NCBI GenBank assembly: GCA_000433355.1
Contig: FR893126.1
Location: 11,664-75,663 of the forward strand
Reading direction: 5' to 3'
From: Alistipes sp. CAG:435
GTDB lineage: Bacteria > Bacteroidota > Bacteroidia > Bacteroidales > UBA932
Length of the DNA stretch: 64,000 nucleotides
In this document: piece by piece, positions 1-9,396 of the stretch
Layout: every line of letters begins with the position of its first letter
Position numbering within the stretch: position 1 is the stretch's first letter
Notes under the pieces: generated by a model
The model's input: the letters and a program-made list of their open reading frames with translations, nothing else
The model's database searches: none
What the model was told of the DNA's origin: nothing
Translations under genes and position numbers: made by a program

Positions 1-347
1 AACCTGTACTTTGAAAGTAACGCTCTGGTCTGTTCGTGGTTCTTCTCTCCGAGACCAAGCTCTATTCCTTTGAATATCTTGAATTTCTTTGATGCCGATT
101 TCCCGAAAGCCCCGTCGGTGGCCAGTCCGTTCACCCTGTCTATCTCCGCCTGCTGGGCATCCACATCGAAAACCTCGCAGACGATCGGTTCGAACTCTTC
201 TTTCATCTTCGGGACATAGAAATCACAATGGTCGGTGAAACATATTCCTCCGAACCCTTTTTCCACCGCCGCCAGGGCGCTCTTTTCAACAGTTGTTCCC
301 TCTCCGTCGAAAGAGAATTGGCTATGATTGTGTGTATCGAAAAACAT
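1..347 (-). CDS. PHP-domain phosphatase, HisJ-like (partial)
   Basis: The 5' 115 codons of a gene that runs off the left edge of the window. The ATG is at 345-347. The N-terminus begins MFFDTHNHSQFSFDGEG, and the H6-x-H8 pair plus the T-D-H40 motif are typical metal ligands of the PHP (polymerase and histidinol phosphatase) fold. A later FKGIELGL segment fits the family's conserved metal-ligand glutamate. The closest family I recognise is the HisJ/HisK histidinol-phosphatase group, which dephosphorylates histidinol phosphate, but other PHP phosphoesterases share these motifs and the C-terminal half is missing. It is divergent from the DUF308 gene on the right. Confidence 0.75.
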   Translation of the reverse strand, partial: MFFDTHNHSQFSFDGEGTTVEKSALAAVEKGFGGICFTDHCDFYVPKMKEEFEPIVCEVFDVDAQQAEIDRVNGLATDGAFGKSASKKFKIFKGIELGLGEKNHEQTRALLSKYR

Positions 348-372
348 AGGCACGAATATAGCATTTTTTACT

Positions 373-380
373 TAAATTTG
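373..380 (+). promoter_or_regulatory. -7 promoter box (TAAATTTG)
   Basis: Exact match to the Bacteroidetes TAnnTTTG -7 consensus, 27 nt before the ATG at 408. It probably drives the DUF308 gene and perhaps the following dnaG-metG-galM run. Confidence 0.6.
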
Positions 381-407
381 TAAGTTGTAATATTAAGGAA
401 TGGAATT

Positions 408-1049
408 ATGTTCACATTTGGCTACAAAACTTCGTTCAGCAGCATTCTCAGAGCGCTGGCTACCATCGGTATAGGTCTGGTCATGATTTTCGACAACGCG
501 GCTTCCGTGACTGTAGTGAAGGTCGTGGCGGCGTTCTTGCTCGCTTCGGGAATCGTGTCGTTGGTTTATGGTTTCATCCGTAACAAAAGGGACGGGGTGC
601 TTCCATTGATGGCGGTGAACGCTGTCGTGGATTTGATACTTGGCATTCTATTGTTCCTCAATCCTGTCTGGGTGGCCGGCTTCATTGTTACGCTGATAGG
701 AATCGTGCTGATTCTTTTCGGCGGCATCCAGCTGTTAGCTTTGGCCGGAGCCATGTCTCTGCTGGGGGCCGGATTCTCCACATTGATCCTTTCGATCTGC
801 GCGGTGGCGGGGGGCGCGTTCCTGCTTTTCAACCCGTTCGGTGAGAGGATCATGAGTGTCTGCGCCGGAAGTTTTCTGCTTCTGTACGGTGTGTCCGAAC
901 TGATCTCGTCGTGGCGGATCCGCAAGGCCAAGGAGGCCTATGAGATTCGTTTCAACACACCGGACGAGCCTCAGTCTGACCAGGATGTGATCGAGACCTC
1001 TGGTCTTGATGATGCCAAGGAGGTGGACTACACAAAGGTGGACGAGTAG
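408..1049 (+). CDS. DUF308 (HdeD-like) inner-membrane protein
   Basis: 213 residues with about six hydrophobic helices in the first 165 residues (for example VVAAFLLASGIVSLVYGF and GFIVTLIGIVLILFGG). A charged cytoplasmic tail from about 170 is rich in Asp and Glu. The repeated two-helix hairpins with Gly-rich turns are typical of the DUF308/HdeD family, whose E. coli founder is linked to acid resistance; function here is unknown. The stop is one base before the dnaG ATG, so the two are likely co-transcribed and translationally linked. Confidence 0.7.
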   Translation: MFTFGYKTSFSSILRALATIGIGLVMIFDNAASVTVVKVVAAFLLASGIVSLVYGFIRNKRDGVLPLMAVNAVVDLILGILLFLNPVWVAGFIVTLIGIVLILFGGIQLLALAGAMSLLGAGFSTLILSICAVAGGAFLLFNPFGERIMSVCAGSFLLLYGVSELISSWRIRKAKEAYEIRFNTPDEPQSDQDVIETSGLDDAKEVDYTKVDE

Positions 1050-1050
1050 G

Positions 1051-3189
1051 ATGATTCCTCAGGAAACGGTACAGAAAATCCTTGACACCGCCCGTGTGGA
1101 AGAGGTGATCGGCGACTTCGTGACTCTGAGAAGGCGTGGGGCCGACCTTTGGGCCTGCTGTCCGTTCCATGGTGAGAAGACGCCGTCTTTCCACGTCATT
1201 CCTTCCAAAGGGCAATATTATTGCTTCGGCTGCCACAAGGGCGGTTCCGCCATCGGGTTCGTCATGGACTACGAGCATCTGTCCTACGTTGAGGCTCTGC
1301 GGTACCTTGCCAGGAAATACAACATCGAGATAGTCGAGAAAGAGGAGACGGCGGAGGACATAGCGAACCGTCAGCGGAACGAGAGTCTCCTGCTTGTCTC
1401 TGAATATGCCGGCAAGTTCTTCAAGGAGCAGCTCCATACCGATGAGGGACGGTCCGTCGGCCTTGAATATTTCCACTCCAGAGGGCTGGAGGACGCTACA
1501 ATCGAGAAATATGGTCTCGGCTGGGCCCCGTCGAGCCGGCATGCCTTGACAGACGCGGCGAAAGCGGCCGGGTACAAGGATGAATATCTCCTTGAGACAG
1601 GTCTGTGTGCCGCATACGATTCTGACAACAGGCTGCACGACAGGTTCTATGACCGCGTGGTGTTCCCGATCCATTCGATGAGTGGAAGGGTTATCGCGTT
1701 CGGGGCCAGGACATTGAAGTCCAAGGAAGAGGGAAAGCCATACGCCAAGTATGTGAACTCCAAGGAGTCGGACATCTACGTAAAGAACAAGTCTCTTTAC
1801 GGCATCTGGTTCGCGAAGAACGAGATGGCCCGCAAGGACAAATGCTATTTGGTCGAGGGCTATCTGGATGTGCTCTCGATGCACCAGCTCGGTATCACGA
1901 ACGTGGTGGCTTCCAGCGGCACGGCATTGACCGAAGGGCAGATAGGTCTCATCAAGAGATTCACGCAGAATGTCACGATCATGTACGACGGGGATTCCGC
2001 CGGCATCCATGCGGCTCTTAGGGGAATCGACATGTTTCTGCGCGAGGGGATGAACGTTAAGGTCGTCCTGATCCCGGACGGAGATGATCCGGACTCATAT
2101 TCAAGAAAGCACTCGCTTGCGGAGGTAGAGGAGTTTCTCGCCGCTGCTGAGATGGATTTTGTGGATTTCAAGTCCTCGCTGCTTTTGAAGGACACAGCGA
2201 GGGATCCGCTCAAGCGTGCCGAGGTGATCAATGACATAGCGGACACGATAGCCGACATCCCGGATGCCGTGAAACGTTCTGTCTATGTGGATTTCCTGAG
2301 TGACAAGTTCGAGATCCGCAGGGATATTCTGGACGAGAGGATCGGCGCGACACGCTCCAAAAGGCTTATTGAACAGAAGAAAGCCGCTGACCGTGACAGG
2401 GAAAGGCTTCGTAACCAGACCTCGCGGTCCGGAGCCTCGGCAGGCTCAGCCACCATATTGCCTGGGAATGGTTATGCCACCGGCTCCGGAAATGGTTCGA
2501 TTGCCGGAACATTCGGAGTTTCTGGCTCTTCTACGGATGGTTTGGCCTACGGAGGAGCGCCGGTGGCTGAGCCTGTCGAAGCCACCCGTCAAAGCACCGG
2601 CCTCGATGCCCTTATTGACAACCGCATCATGGCTACAGCCGAGCGCGATCTTCTGAACTTCATCCTCACCTACGGTACCACGAAGCTGGAGTTCCAAAGT
2701 GATTCGGCTTTCTATTCCGGATCGGACGAGGATGCGTTGACCGTGTTTGATTTCATAGGCCAGGCTTTGGAGGGAGACAACTCACAGTTCGCCAACTCCG
2801 TTTTCAGAAAAGTGTACGAGGCTTATTCCAAAGACTACTATGAGGGATATTCGCAGGATGAGATTGTCAAGCGTCTGATGGACGGGGAGGATAGGGACAT
2901 GGCCTATGTGGCCGCCCAACTGTCAACGGACGAACGGTATGACTTGTCTGTGAAGAATCTGCGGCAGTCAATGATGTCGAAAGGGTCATGGCTGACGATC
3001 TATGTCCCGAAAGCGATCCTGGTCTATCAGCAAAGCCGTTTGGAGGACAAGGAAAACGAACTGAAGGAAAGACTCGGAGAGGCGCAGACCGCTTCCGACG
3101 ATGACCGGGTGCTTGAGATAATGCAAGAGATGCTTAAAGTGCAGAAGGCACTTAAAATGGTGAAAGTCAGATTGGGAAGAGAAAAATAA
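1051..3189 (+). CDS. dnaG: DNA primase DnaG
   Basis: Primase that makes RNA primers at the replication fork; 712 residues from the ATG at 1051, chosen because [11 protein letters not shown] aligns with the family start. The N-terminal CHC2 zinc finger has ligands C37, H40, C58 and C61. The TOPRIM domain follows, with VEGYLDVL near residue 265 and the acidic DGDSAG near 311. A Gly/Ser-rich linker at about residues 450-516 separates the catalytic core from the C-terminal helicase-binding region. That linker is encoded by DNA carrying two copies of a 20-bp dispersed repeat (2435-2454 and 2562-2581). metG begins 5 bp downstream. Confidence 0.97.
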   Translation: MIPQETVQKILDTARVEEVIGDFVTLRRRGADLWACCPFHGEKTPSFHVIPSKGQYYCFGCHKGGSAIGFVMDYEHLSYVEALRYLARKYNIEIVEKEETAEDIANRQRNESLLLVSEYAGKFFKEQLHTDEGRSVGLEYFHSRGLEDATIEKYGLGWAPSSRHALTDAAKAAGYKDEYLLETGLCAAYDSDNRLHDRFYDRVVFPIHSMSGRVIAFGARTLKSKEEGKPYAKYVNSKESDIYVKNKSLYGIWFAKNEMARKDKCYLVEGYLDVLSMHQLGITNVVASSGTALTEGQIGLIKRFTQNVTIMYDGDSAGIHAALRGIDMFLREGMNVKVVLIPDGDDPDSYSRKHSLAEVEEFLAAAEMDFVDFKSSLLLKDTARDPLKRAEVINDIADTIADIPDAVKRSVYVDFLSDKFEIRRDILDERIGATRSKRLIEQKKAADRDRERLRNQTSRSGASAGSATILPGNGYATGSGNGSIAGTFGVSGSSTDGLAYGGAPVAEPVEATRQSTGLDALIDNRIMATAERDLLNFILTYGTTKLEFQSDSAFYSGSDEDALTVFDFIGQALEGDNSQFANSVFRKVYEAYSKDYYEGYSQDEIVKRLMDGEDRDMAYVAAQLSTDERYDLSVKNLRQSMMSKGSWLTIYVPKAILVYQQSRLEDKENELKERLGEAQTASDDDRVLEIMQEMLKVQKALKMVKVRLGREK
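2435..2454 (+). repeat. 20-bp dispersed repeat, copy a (inside dnaG)
   Basis: CCTCGGCAGGCTCAGCCACC, 17 of 20 identical to the window consensus CTTCGACAGGCTCAGCGACC. It is translated in frame as part of the dnaG linker. Confidence 0.7.
2562..2587 (-). repeat. 20-bp dispersed repeat, copy b, with flanking hairpin (inside dnaG)
   Basis: The reverse complement of 2562-2581 differs from the consensus CTTCGACAGGCTCAGCGACC at one position. GGTGGCT at 2562-2568 pairs with AGCCACC at 2580-2586. The encoded peptide is AEPVEAT in the dnaG linker. Confidence 0.75.
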
Positions 3190-3194
3190 TATTC

Positions 3195-5378
3195 ATGAAT
3201 ATGGAAAAGAAATTCAAGAGAACACTTGTGACCTGTGCGTTGCCTTATGCCAACGGGCCGGTCCACATCGGTCATTTGGCCGGGGTATACGTGCCGGCGG
3301 ACATCTACGTCAGGTACCTCAGGATGAGGGGAGAGGATGTGCTTTATGTCTGCGGAAGCGATGAGCACGGAGTCCCGATCACGATCAAGGCCCGCATGGA
3401 GGGCTGTACCCCTCAGGATATCGTGGACCGCTACCACAAGATCATCAAGGATTCGTTCACGGGTCTGGGAATCAACTTCGACATCTATGGCCGTACATCC
3501 TCTGCGGTTCACGAGAGGAACGCTTCCGAATTTTTCCGCAAGTTGTACGATGAAGGAAAGTTCATCACAAAGGAGTCCGAGCAGTACTATGATCCGGAGG
3601 CCAAACAGTTTCTTGCAGACCGCTACATTATGGGTACATGCCCTAAGTGCGGTAATCCTGATGCCTATGGTGACCAGTGCGAGAAGTGCGGAAGCACGTT
3701 GAGCCCGGAGGAACTCATCAACCCTAAGTCCAAACTCAGCGGGGCCGAGCCGATAAAGAAGAAGACAACCCATTGGTATCTACCTCTGGACCAGTACGAA
3801 CCTTGGCTTCGTGATTGGATTCTCGAACAGCACAAAGAGTGGCGAAGCACTGTCTATGGCCAGTGCAAGAGCTGGATTGACGGCGGTCTTCAGCCTCGCG
3901 CCGTGAGCCGTGACCTTGACTGGGGCGTGCCTGTCCCTGTGGAGGGTGCCGAGGGCAAGGTGCTCTATGTCTGGTTTGACGCTCCGATCGGGTATATTTC
4001 CAATACTCAGGAACTTCTGCCGCAGTCTTGGGAGAAGTGGTGGAAGAGCGGGGACACTCGTCTCGTTCATTTCATCGGCAAGGATAATATCGTGTTTCAC
4101 TGCATCGTCTTCCCGTCGATGCTCAAGGCTTACGGTGACGGTTACATCCTGCCAGACAACGTTCCGGCGAACGAGTTCCTCAACCTTGAAGGGGATAAGA
4201 TCTCTACATCCAAGAACTGGGCGGTCTGGGCTCACGAGTATCTCCGCGATTTCCCTGGCAAACAGGATGTCATCAGATATGTCCTCACGGCCAACGCTCC
4301 GGAGACCAAGGACAATGATTTCAGCTGGAAGGATTTCCAGACACGCAACAACAGTGAGTTGGTGGCCATCTTCGGCAATTTTGTCAATCGCGCCATCGTG
4401 CTGACCCACAAGTATTTCGAGGGAAAGGTTCCGGCCGCGGGAGAACTTCAGGAAGTGGACAAGGCCGCTCTTGCGGAGATTCCTGCGCTCAAGGCTTCGC
4501 TTGAGAGGGACATCGAGGGTTATCATTTCCGTGAGGCATTGAAAGATGCTATGTCGATCGCCCGTGTGGGGAACAAGTATATTTCCGACACTGAGCCTTG
4601 GAAGGTGGCCAAGACAGACATGGAGCGTTGCGCCACGATACTGAATGTCAGCCTCCAGATTTGCGCTGACCTTGCGATCGCTTTCGAGCCGTTCACACCG
4701 TTTGCCGCGGAGAAACTTCGCAAGATGCTGGGTGTCAGCCTTTGCGCCGGAATTGACCACAGGAAGGGCGAGCAGGAGACCGTCAACACCTACAAGGATG
4801 GTGAGGGTGTGGCTCTTCACACTGTGTCTGCCGCCGCGGAGCAGGAGTGTTCGGGCGTATGCCTTGGTTGGGATATTCTTGGCAATGAGAATATCCTTCC
4901 GGTGGGCCACGAGATCGGTGCAGCGGAGTTGTTGTTCGCCAAGATCGAGGATGAGGCCATCAATGCTCAGTTGGCGCGTCTTGAGGCCATCCGTGCCGCG
5001 AGAGAGGCGGCGGCTAAGGCTGAGGCGGCGAAGCAGGTCGCGCCTCAGAAACCGGAGTGCTGTTTCGATGATTTCGAGAAGATGGACATCCGCACGGCTA
5101 CCGTGCTTGCCGCCGAGCGTGTGCCTAAGACGGACAAGCTGCTGAAACTCAGCATTGACACAGGAATCGACAAGAGGACGATTGTCTCTGGAATCGCTGA
5201 ATATTATTCCCCTGAGGAGATGGTCGGCAAGCAGATCTGCATTCTCGCCAACCTTCAGCCGAGGACGATCCGTGGCATCGAGTCCAGAGGAATGATCCTT
5301 ATGGCGAAGCAGGGTGACGGCAAGATGAGGTTCATCACTCCTGCGGAGGCGCTTGGCAACGGAGCTATAGTAGGTTAA
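3195..5378 (+). CDS. metG: Methionyl-tRNA synthetase
   Basis: Charges tRNA-Met; 727 residues. It has the class I signature PVHIGHLAG near residue 20, a zinc-knuckle region with CPKC and CEKC near residues 145-165, and the KMSKS-equivalent KISTSKNW near 334. A C-terminal EMAP-type tRNA-binding domain starts near residue 625 with [14 protein letters not shown]. The start could be 3195 (MNM...) or the second ATG at 3201 ([19 protein letters not shown]); the ATGAATATG pattern makes this ambiguous. It lies between dnaG and galM with very short spacers. Confidence 0.97.
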   Translation: MNMEKKFKRTLVTCALPYANGPVHIGHLAGVYVPADIYVRYLRMRGEDVLYVCGSDEHGVPITIKARMEGCTPQDIVDRYHKIIKDSFTGLGINFDIYGRTSSAVHERNASEFFRKLYDEGKFITKESEQYYDPEAKQFLADRYIMGTCPKCGNPDAYGDQCEKCGSTLSPEELINPKSKLSGAEPIKKKTTHWYLPLDQYEPWLRDWILEQHKEWRSTVYGQCKSWIDGGLQPRAVSRDLDWGVPVPVEGAEGKVLYVWFDAPIGYISNTQELLPQSWEKWWKSGDTRLVHFIGKDNIVFHCIVFPSMLKAYGDGYILPDNVPANEFLNLEGDKISTSKNWAVWAHEYLRDFPGKQDVIRYVLTANAPETKDNDFSWKDFQTRNNSELVAIFGNFVNRAIVLTHKYFEGKVPAAGELQEVDKAALAEIPALKASLERDIEGYHFREALKDAMSIARVGNKYISDTEPWKVAKTDMERCATILNVSLQICADLAIAFEPFTPFAAEKLRKMLGVSLCAGIDHRKGEQETVNTYKDGEGVALHTVSAAAEQECSGVCLGWDILGNENILPVGHEIGAAELLFAKIEDEAINAQLARLEAIRAAREAAAKAEAAKQVAPQKPECCFDDFEKMDIRTATVLAAERVPKTDKLLKLSIDTGIDKRTIVSGIAEYYSPEEMVGKQICILANLQPRTIRGIESRGMILMAKQGDGKMRFITPAEALGNGAIVG

Positions 5379-5395
5379 TATATTCGCAAAACATC

Positions 5396-6529
5396 ATGAG
5401 AAAAATTTTCACTTCATTTGCCGCGGCCGCTCTCGTTATGGGGTGCGCCCAGAGTCCGACCCTCACAAAGTCAGGATTGAATCCGGATAATTTCAGGGGA
5501 GAGCGTGATGGTGCGCAGACCGCTCTCTACACTCTGACAAACAAGTCAGGAATGGAAGTCTGCATCACCAATTTCGGTGGAAGGATTGTGTCAGTGATGG
5601 TACCGGACAGGAACGGGGACTACAAGGATGTTGTCCTTGGCTTCGACAAGGTTTCCGACTATTTCCCGGAGAACAACCAGACTGATTTCGGTGCCACCAT
5701 CGGTCGTTACGCCAACCGCATCAACGGCGGTAGATTCACTTTGGACGGAATTGAGTATCAGTTGCCTCAGAACAACTACGGGCATTGTCTGCATGGAGGT
5801 CCGGACGGGTGGCAGTACAAGGTTTACAATGTTCTTGAGGCCGATGCCTCGCACCTGAAACTGGAGATTGTCTCTCCTGACGGGGACGCGAACTTCCCTG
5901 GCAAGGTGACCGCTGACGTGACTTTCACCCTTACCGAGGGCAATGCGATAGACATCAGGTACTCCGCCACGACGGACGCTCCGACGATCATCAACATGAC
6001 CAATCATTCGTACTTCAATCTGTCGGGTGATCCGGCGAACCATCAGATTACGGCTGACTCGTTGTACATCAACGCTTCCAACTATACTCCTGTGGATTCG
6101 ACGTTCATGACCACAGGCGAGATCGCTTCCGTGGAGGGCACTCCGTTTGATTTCAGGAAGATGAAGCTTATCGGGGATGACATCGACTCTGACAATGAGC
6201 AGGTCCGCAACGGCCACGGCTTCGACCACAACTGGGTCCTTGACACCAAGGGCGACGACACCGTTCTCGCCGCCGAGGTCTATTGCCCTGAGACCGGCAT
6301 CGTCCTTAAGGAATATACCAACGAGCCAGGCGTGCAGGTTTATGCCGGCAACTTCCTTGACGGCACCGTAACCGGCAAGAAGGGCGTTGTCTATGGCCAC
6401 CGTACCGCCATCTGCCTGGAGTCCCAGAAGTACCCTGACACCCCGAACAAGCCGGAATGGCCGTCAGCGGTTCTTCGTCCGGGCGAGACCTACAGCAGCC
6501 ACTGCGTCTTCGCGTTCAGCGTCAGATAA
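5396..6529 (+). CDS. galM: Aldose 1-epimerase, predicted lipoprotein
   Basis: Mutarotase that interconverts alpha and beta anomers of hexoses; 377 residues. A lipoprotein signal (ALVMGC, Cys near residue 17) implies export and membrane anchoring. Family motifs include FGGRIVSVMVPDRNG, the active-site His region NMTNHSYFNLSG, and GHGFDHNWVL. The C-terminus is LRPGETYSSHCVFAFSVR. A diverged second copy of this 3' end lies at 10139-10209, marking a duplicated junction around the accessory island. It is 17 bp after metG and probably in the same transcription unit. Confidence 0.93.
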   Translation: MRKIFTSFAAAALVMGCAQSPTLTKSGLNPDNFRGERDGAQTALYTLTNKSGMEVCITNFGGRIVSVMVPDRNGDYKDVVLGFDKVSDYFPENNQTDFGATIGRYANRINGGRFTLDGIEYQLPQNNYGHCLHGGPDGWQYKVYNVLEADASHLKLEIVSPDGDANFPGKVTADVTFTLTEGNAIDIRYSATTDAPTIINMTNHSYFNLSGDPANHQITADSLYINASNYTPVDSTFMTTGEIASVEGTPFDFRKMKLIGDDIDSDNEQVRNGHGFDHNWVLDTKGDDTVLAAEVYCPETGIVLKEYTNEPGVQVYAGNFLDGTVTGKKGVVYGHRTAICLESQKYPDTPNKPEWPSAVLRPGETYSSHCVFAFSVR

Positions 6530-6558
6530 GACCTAAGGATTGTCAAAAAACCTTGGCG

Positions 6559-6578
6559 CTTCGACAGGCTCGGCGACC
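6559..6578 (+). repeat. 20-bp dispersed repeat, copy c
   Basis: CTTCGACAGGCTCGGCGACC, 19 of 20 identical to the consensus. It lies 30 bp after the galM stop, at the left end of the accessory island. Confidence 0.7.
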
Positions 6579-6621
6579 TGATGATGCCGGTTCGGACTTC
6601 ATCATTTTGGCCGCTGAGCCT

Positions 6622-7086
6622 CTAAAAACCCTGATTTGTTTCAAAAATGAGATGACGGAGCTGAATGTCAGTAAGAATGTAGCGCTGAACTATCTGAACT
6701 GTGCTACCAACAAATTGACCAGTTTGGACATAAGCAAGAATCCGGCTTTGACATATTTGAACTGCAATAATAATACTATAAGCCGCATCAATTTCGGCGA
6801 CGGCGACGCTTTGGAGGAGTTGCGGTGCCAAAGTAATCGGCTCACGGAACTGAATCTAAGCAAATTTGCCTCGTTAAGTTTATTGGGCTGCGCCTATAAT
6901 CAGATGACCACCTTGGATGTCAGCATGACCGCCATAGGAAGCGGCAAGGAAAGTACGCCTCTATCGTGTCAAATGGAATCTCTTAAGACCCTGTACCTGA
7001 AAACAGGATGGGAGATTCAATATATTACTGTGGACAGGTCCCCAAACTTCATTCACGTGAACACCGTCATCGAGTACAAGGATTAG
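6622..7086 (+). pseudogene. 5'-truncated leucine-rich-repeat surface protein
   Basis: The reading frame from 6622 to the stop at 7084-7086 encodes consecutive Bacteroidales-type LRR units of the form LTSLDISKNPALTYLNCNNN, with the register N-x-L-T-x-L-(D/N)-(V/I/L)-S-K. It ends with a natural-looking tail (VNTVIEYKD). There is no signal peptide, and the open frame runs back into galM in the wrong frame, so this is the 3' part of a larger secreted LRR (BspA-like) gene. The breakpoint lies next to a partial dispersed-repeat core (GCTGAGCCT near 6614). Confidence 0.7.
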
Positions 7087-7093
7087 CACTCAT

Positions 7094-7178
7094 TTCGAAC
7101 AAAGGTTAAAGCCATGGCGGCCATTCACCCGGACAGGGCGCGAAGCGTAGGCCGCCGTGGCTTTTACATTTGTTCGAA
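7094..7178. repeat. 85-bp imperfect palindrome
   Basis: Arms 7094-7122 and 7150-7178 are 29 nt each and complementary at 26 of 29 positions; the loop is 27 nt. The inner stem ends in GGCC and is GC-rich, while the outer stem ends in TTCGAAC and its complement GTTCGAA. It could act as a bidirectional terminator after the LRR fragment, or be a remnant of a small inverted-repeat element. Confidence 0.75.
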
Positions 7179-7186
7179 TCCAGCCC

Positions 7187-7300
7187 TTTATAGTTTCCGG
7201 ATGGCGTTGAGGCCGTCGCGGAGTGGGAGGAGAACGGACTCTACATGGGGGTGATTGATCTCAAGGGTGTCGATGTGGCCGTTCTCCGGCCGCATGAATT
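7187..7300 (-). pseudogene. Decayed 3' fragment of an O-methyltransferase gene
   Basis: 7190-7245 closely matches the 3' end of the intact O-methyltransferase at 10262-10320, and about 7247-7282 matches the internal segment at 10634-10669. Roughly 310 bp between the two is deleted. The remnant is on the same strand as the intact gene and cannot encode a working enzyme. With the galM tail copy at 10139 it shows that the galM/methyltransferase junction exists twice. Confidence 0.75.
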
Positions 7301-7414
7301 GTAATTGTATTTAAAATTCAATGTGTTGAAAGAAAATAATATAAAACGTTAATATATTTTGCATGTTGTCGTTTAATTTCCTATATTGCCAAAGACTTAT
7401 TCAAATAACCAATT

Positions 7415-7738
7415 ATGTATGAAAGCATTCCTAAGATTTTGTCCGTTGCTATAAATCCTCGTACGGGGGATGTGTTCAAACCTGGTGATGCGATTTATAA
7501 GGGAGAACTATTAGGCTACACTGGGAGGACAGGAAACGCCTATAATGTCACCAATAAGCACCTTCACCTCGTTTATAAGGTGAAAAACTCTAATGGGGTA
7601 TATGTGTTTGCGAACCCAGAAAAGATAATCAACGGTTCCGTAAATTGGAAAGACGGTGATCCTTCCTCCAAAAAAATTATTGGTGGAAAGATAGTTGGCG
7701 TGGAATGCAATACTGAAGAAAAAGTTAATATTTTATAA
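7415..7738 (+). CDS. M23-peptidase-like C-terminal fragment
   Basis: 107 residues. GELLGYTGRTGNAY followed by KHLHLVYKV resembles the C-terminal half of LytM/M23 endopeptidases (GxxTGxT...HLH), including the H-x-H zinc motif. The upstream half, with the first zinc His and Asp, is absent, and there is no signal peptide. It is most likely the 3' remnant of a longer peptidoglycan endopeptidase gene, although the ATG at 7415 could start a small protein. It ends 7 bp before the first of four paralogs. Confidence 0.45.
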   Translation: MYESIPKILSVAINPRTGDVFKPGDAIYKGELLGYTGRTGNAYNVTNKHLHLVYKVKNSNGVYVFANPEKIINGSVNWKDGDPSSKKIIGGKIVGVECNTEEKVNIL

Positions 7739-7745
7739 ATCTATA

Positions 7746-8270
7746 ATGAATATGTTTAGGAAGATAGTGACAATATGTTTGGTTGCGTTTTTGTACGTGA
7801 CAGCTGACGCACAGGACTTTTATGATGAGTTCCGGGCTAAAAGCATTGATGTGGAAGGTATGAAGATTGGTCATAAGATGACTTACGACCAGTTTGTGGC
7901 GAAATTCGGGAAGCCGGACAGATATGAGCAAAAGGATGTCGGAGAATCCGGCTGCCCTAGTATAGCCGAGTATTATGATGTTGGCGGAAACTTCTTTTCT
8001 TGTAGAAACAATGGCGTTTTTGGTACATTCGTATTGGATGACAATCGTTATGCCGCTCTGACATTGTGGATTCCAGGTGGCATCCGTGTGGGCGACAAAC
8101 TGTCGAGTTTGGACAACTTTAAGTATGGAAAGCCCAAGGTCGCGTCATGGCTTGAGCCGAAAGATGGTTTTGTCACATATACGTTGTTTTATGATTATCT
8201 GGATGATCTGGTGTTCCTCTCGGTAAAGGATGGCATAATTTGCTCCATAAGCTATTCGGATCCAATATGA
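7746..8270 (+). CDS. Secreted tandem paralog 1 (unknown family)
   Basis: 174 residues from the ATG at 7746, with a clear signal peptide (IVTICLVAFLYVTADAQ) cut just before DFYDEFRAKSIDVEG. The mature protein has two similar segments: G-x-K-M-T-Y-D-Q-F-V-A-K-F-G-K-P near residue 40, and G-D-K-L-S-x-L-D-N-F-K-Y-G-K-P near residue 120. This resembles the duplicated layout of BLIP/SmpA-like small exported proteins, which is my inference only. Function is unknown. It is the first of four neighbouring copies and its 5' half is almost identical to copy 4. Confidence 0.75.
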   Translation: MNMFRKIVTICLVAFLYVTADAQDFYDEFRAKSIDVEGMKIGHKMTYDQFVAKFGKPDRYEQKDVGESGCPSIAEYYDVGGNFFSCRNNGVFGTFVLDDNRYAALTLWIPGGIRVGDKLSSLDNFKYGKPKVASWLEPKDGFVTYTLFYDYLDDLVFLSVKDGIICSISYSDPI

Positions 8271-8321
8271 TTTAGATAAAAGATGAGTGTATATAGAACT
8301 TTACAATCAGGTGAATAAAAC

Positions 8322-8846
8322 ATGAATATATTTAAAACGATAGTGACAATATGTGCAGTTGCGTTTTTATACGTGACGGTTAGTGCGCAGGACTTCTATG
8401 ATGAGTTCAGGGCTAAAAGCATTGATGTGGAGGGTGTGAAGATTGATCAGAAGATGACTTACGACCAGTTTGTGGCGAAGTTCGGGATACCAGACAGATA
8501 TGAACAAAACGAACTTGGAGATCCGGGTAGCCCTTGTCTTGATGAATACTATTGGGTAGGAAAAAATTTTTTATCATTTACGGAGAATGGTACATTCTGT
8601 GAGTTCTTTTTAAGAGATGATAGATTTTCTGCTCTAACTCTGTGGATTTCTGGTGGCATTCGTGTTGGTGACAAGCTTTCGAAACTTGATAATTTCAAAT
8701 ACGGAAGGCCTAAAGTGGCATCTTGGCTTGAACCTCATAATGGTCTTGTGGAATATGTTCTATTCTATGACTATTTGGATGATTTGGTTTTTCTGTCCGT
8801 GAAAGATGGTGTGATTCAAATTATACACTATTCTTCTTCGATGTAG
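8322..8846 (+). CDS. Secreted tandem paralog 2 (unknown family)
   Basis: 174 residues with signal peptide IVTICAVAFLYVTVSAQ and the same mature start DFYDEFRAKSIDVEG. The most conserved parts across the four copies are the first 45 mature residues and the motif KLSKLDNFKYG(K/R)PKVASWL. The central loop between them (about residues 60-95) varies. The C-terminus (DGVIQIIHYSSSM) matches copy 3 rather than copies 1 and 4. It is 51 bp after copy 1 and one base before copy 3. Confidence 0.75.
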   Translation: MNIFKTIVTICAVAFLYVTVSAQDFYDEFRAKSIDVEGVKIDQKMTYDQFVAKFGIPDRYEQNELGDPGSPCLDEYYWVGKNFLSFTENGTFCEFFLRDDRFSALTLWISGGIRVGDKLSKLDNFKYGRPKVASWLEPHNGLVEYVLFYDYLDDLVFLSVKDGVIQIIHYSSSM

Positions 8847-8847
8847 A

Positions 8848-9384
8848 ATGACAAAAAGAAGAGACATATTGAGAAAGGTGTTGGTAATTTGCTTGTTGGC
8901 GTTGCCCGCTGTTACGATGATCGCTCAGGACTTCTATGATGAGTTCAGGGCTAAAAGCATTGATGTGGAGGGTGTAAAGATTGATCAGAAGATGACTTAC
9001 GGCCAGTTTGTGGCGAAGTTCGGGAAGCCAGATCGATATAAACAGGATAAATCAGAAGGAGATGGCTACTCTTACTTAGATGAATATTATTGGGTAGGGA
9101 AGAACTCTTTTTCATTCATAAATAATGGCACATTTAATGAATTCTTTTTAATGGACGATCGATTTGCCGCTCTGACATTGTGGATTCCCGGAGGTGTTCG
9201 TGTCGGTGACAAACTATCAAAGCTGGACAACTTCAAATACGGAAAGCCCAAGGTTGCATCTTGGCTTAAACCAGAAGATGGACTTGTGGACTATGTGCTA
9301 TTTTATGATTATTTGGATGACTTGGTTTTTCTGTCCGTGAAAGATGGTGTGATTCAAAATATACATTATTCTTCTTCGATGTAG
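8848..9384 (+). CDS. Secreted tandem paralog 3 (unknown family)
   Basis: 178 residues. The signal peptide differs from the other copies (VLVICLLALPAVTMIAQ) but the mature start DFYDEFRAKSIDVEG is the same. From mature residue 1 it is nearly identical to copy 2 for about 45 residues, and the C-terminal 80 residues also track copy 2. The ATG follows the copy 2 stop after one base, so the pair is likely translated from one message. Confidence 0.75.
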   Translation: MTKRRDILRKVLVICLLALPAVTMIAQDFYDEFRAKSIDVEGVKIDQKMTYGQFVAKFGKPDRYKQDKSEGDGYSYLDEYYWVGKNSFSFINNGTFNEFFLMDDRFAALTLWIPGGVRVGDKLSKLDNFKYGKPKVASWLKPEDGLVDYVLFYDYLDDLVFLSVKDGVIQNIHYSSSM

Positions 9385-9396
9385 AAAAAGAGAATT

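Noticed and set aside
1006..1050. An earlier start for dnaG
   Set aside because: It would overlap the DUF308 gene and add residues absent from the family; the ATG at 1051 fits the DnaG N-terminus.
6457..6621. N-terminal extension of the LRR fragment
   Set aside because: This part overlaps galM in the wrong frame and has no signal peptide or LRR character, so the open frame is accidental.
7360..7374. A -7 promoter box before the M23 fragment (TATATTTTGC)
   Set aside because: The spacing within the box is one base longer than TAnnTTTG, so I did not list it.
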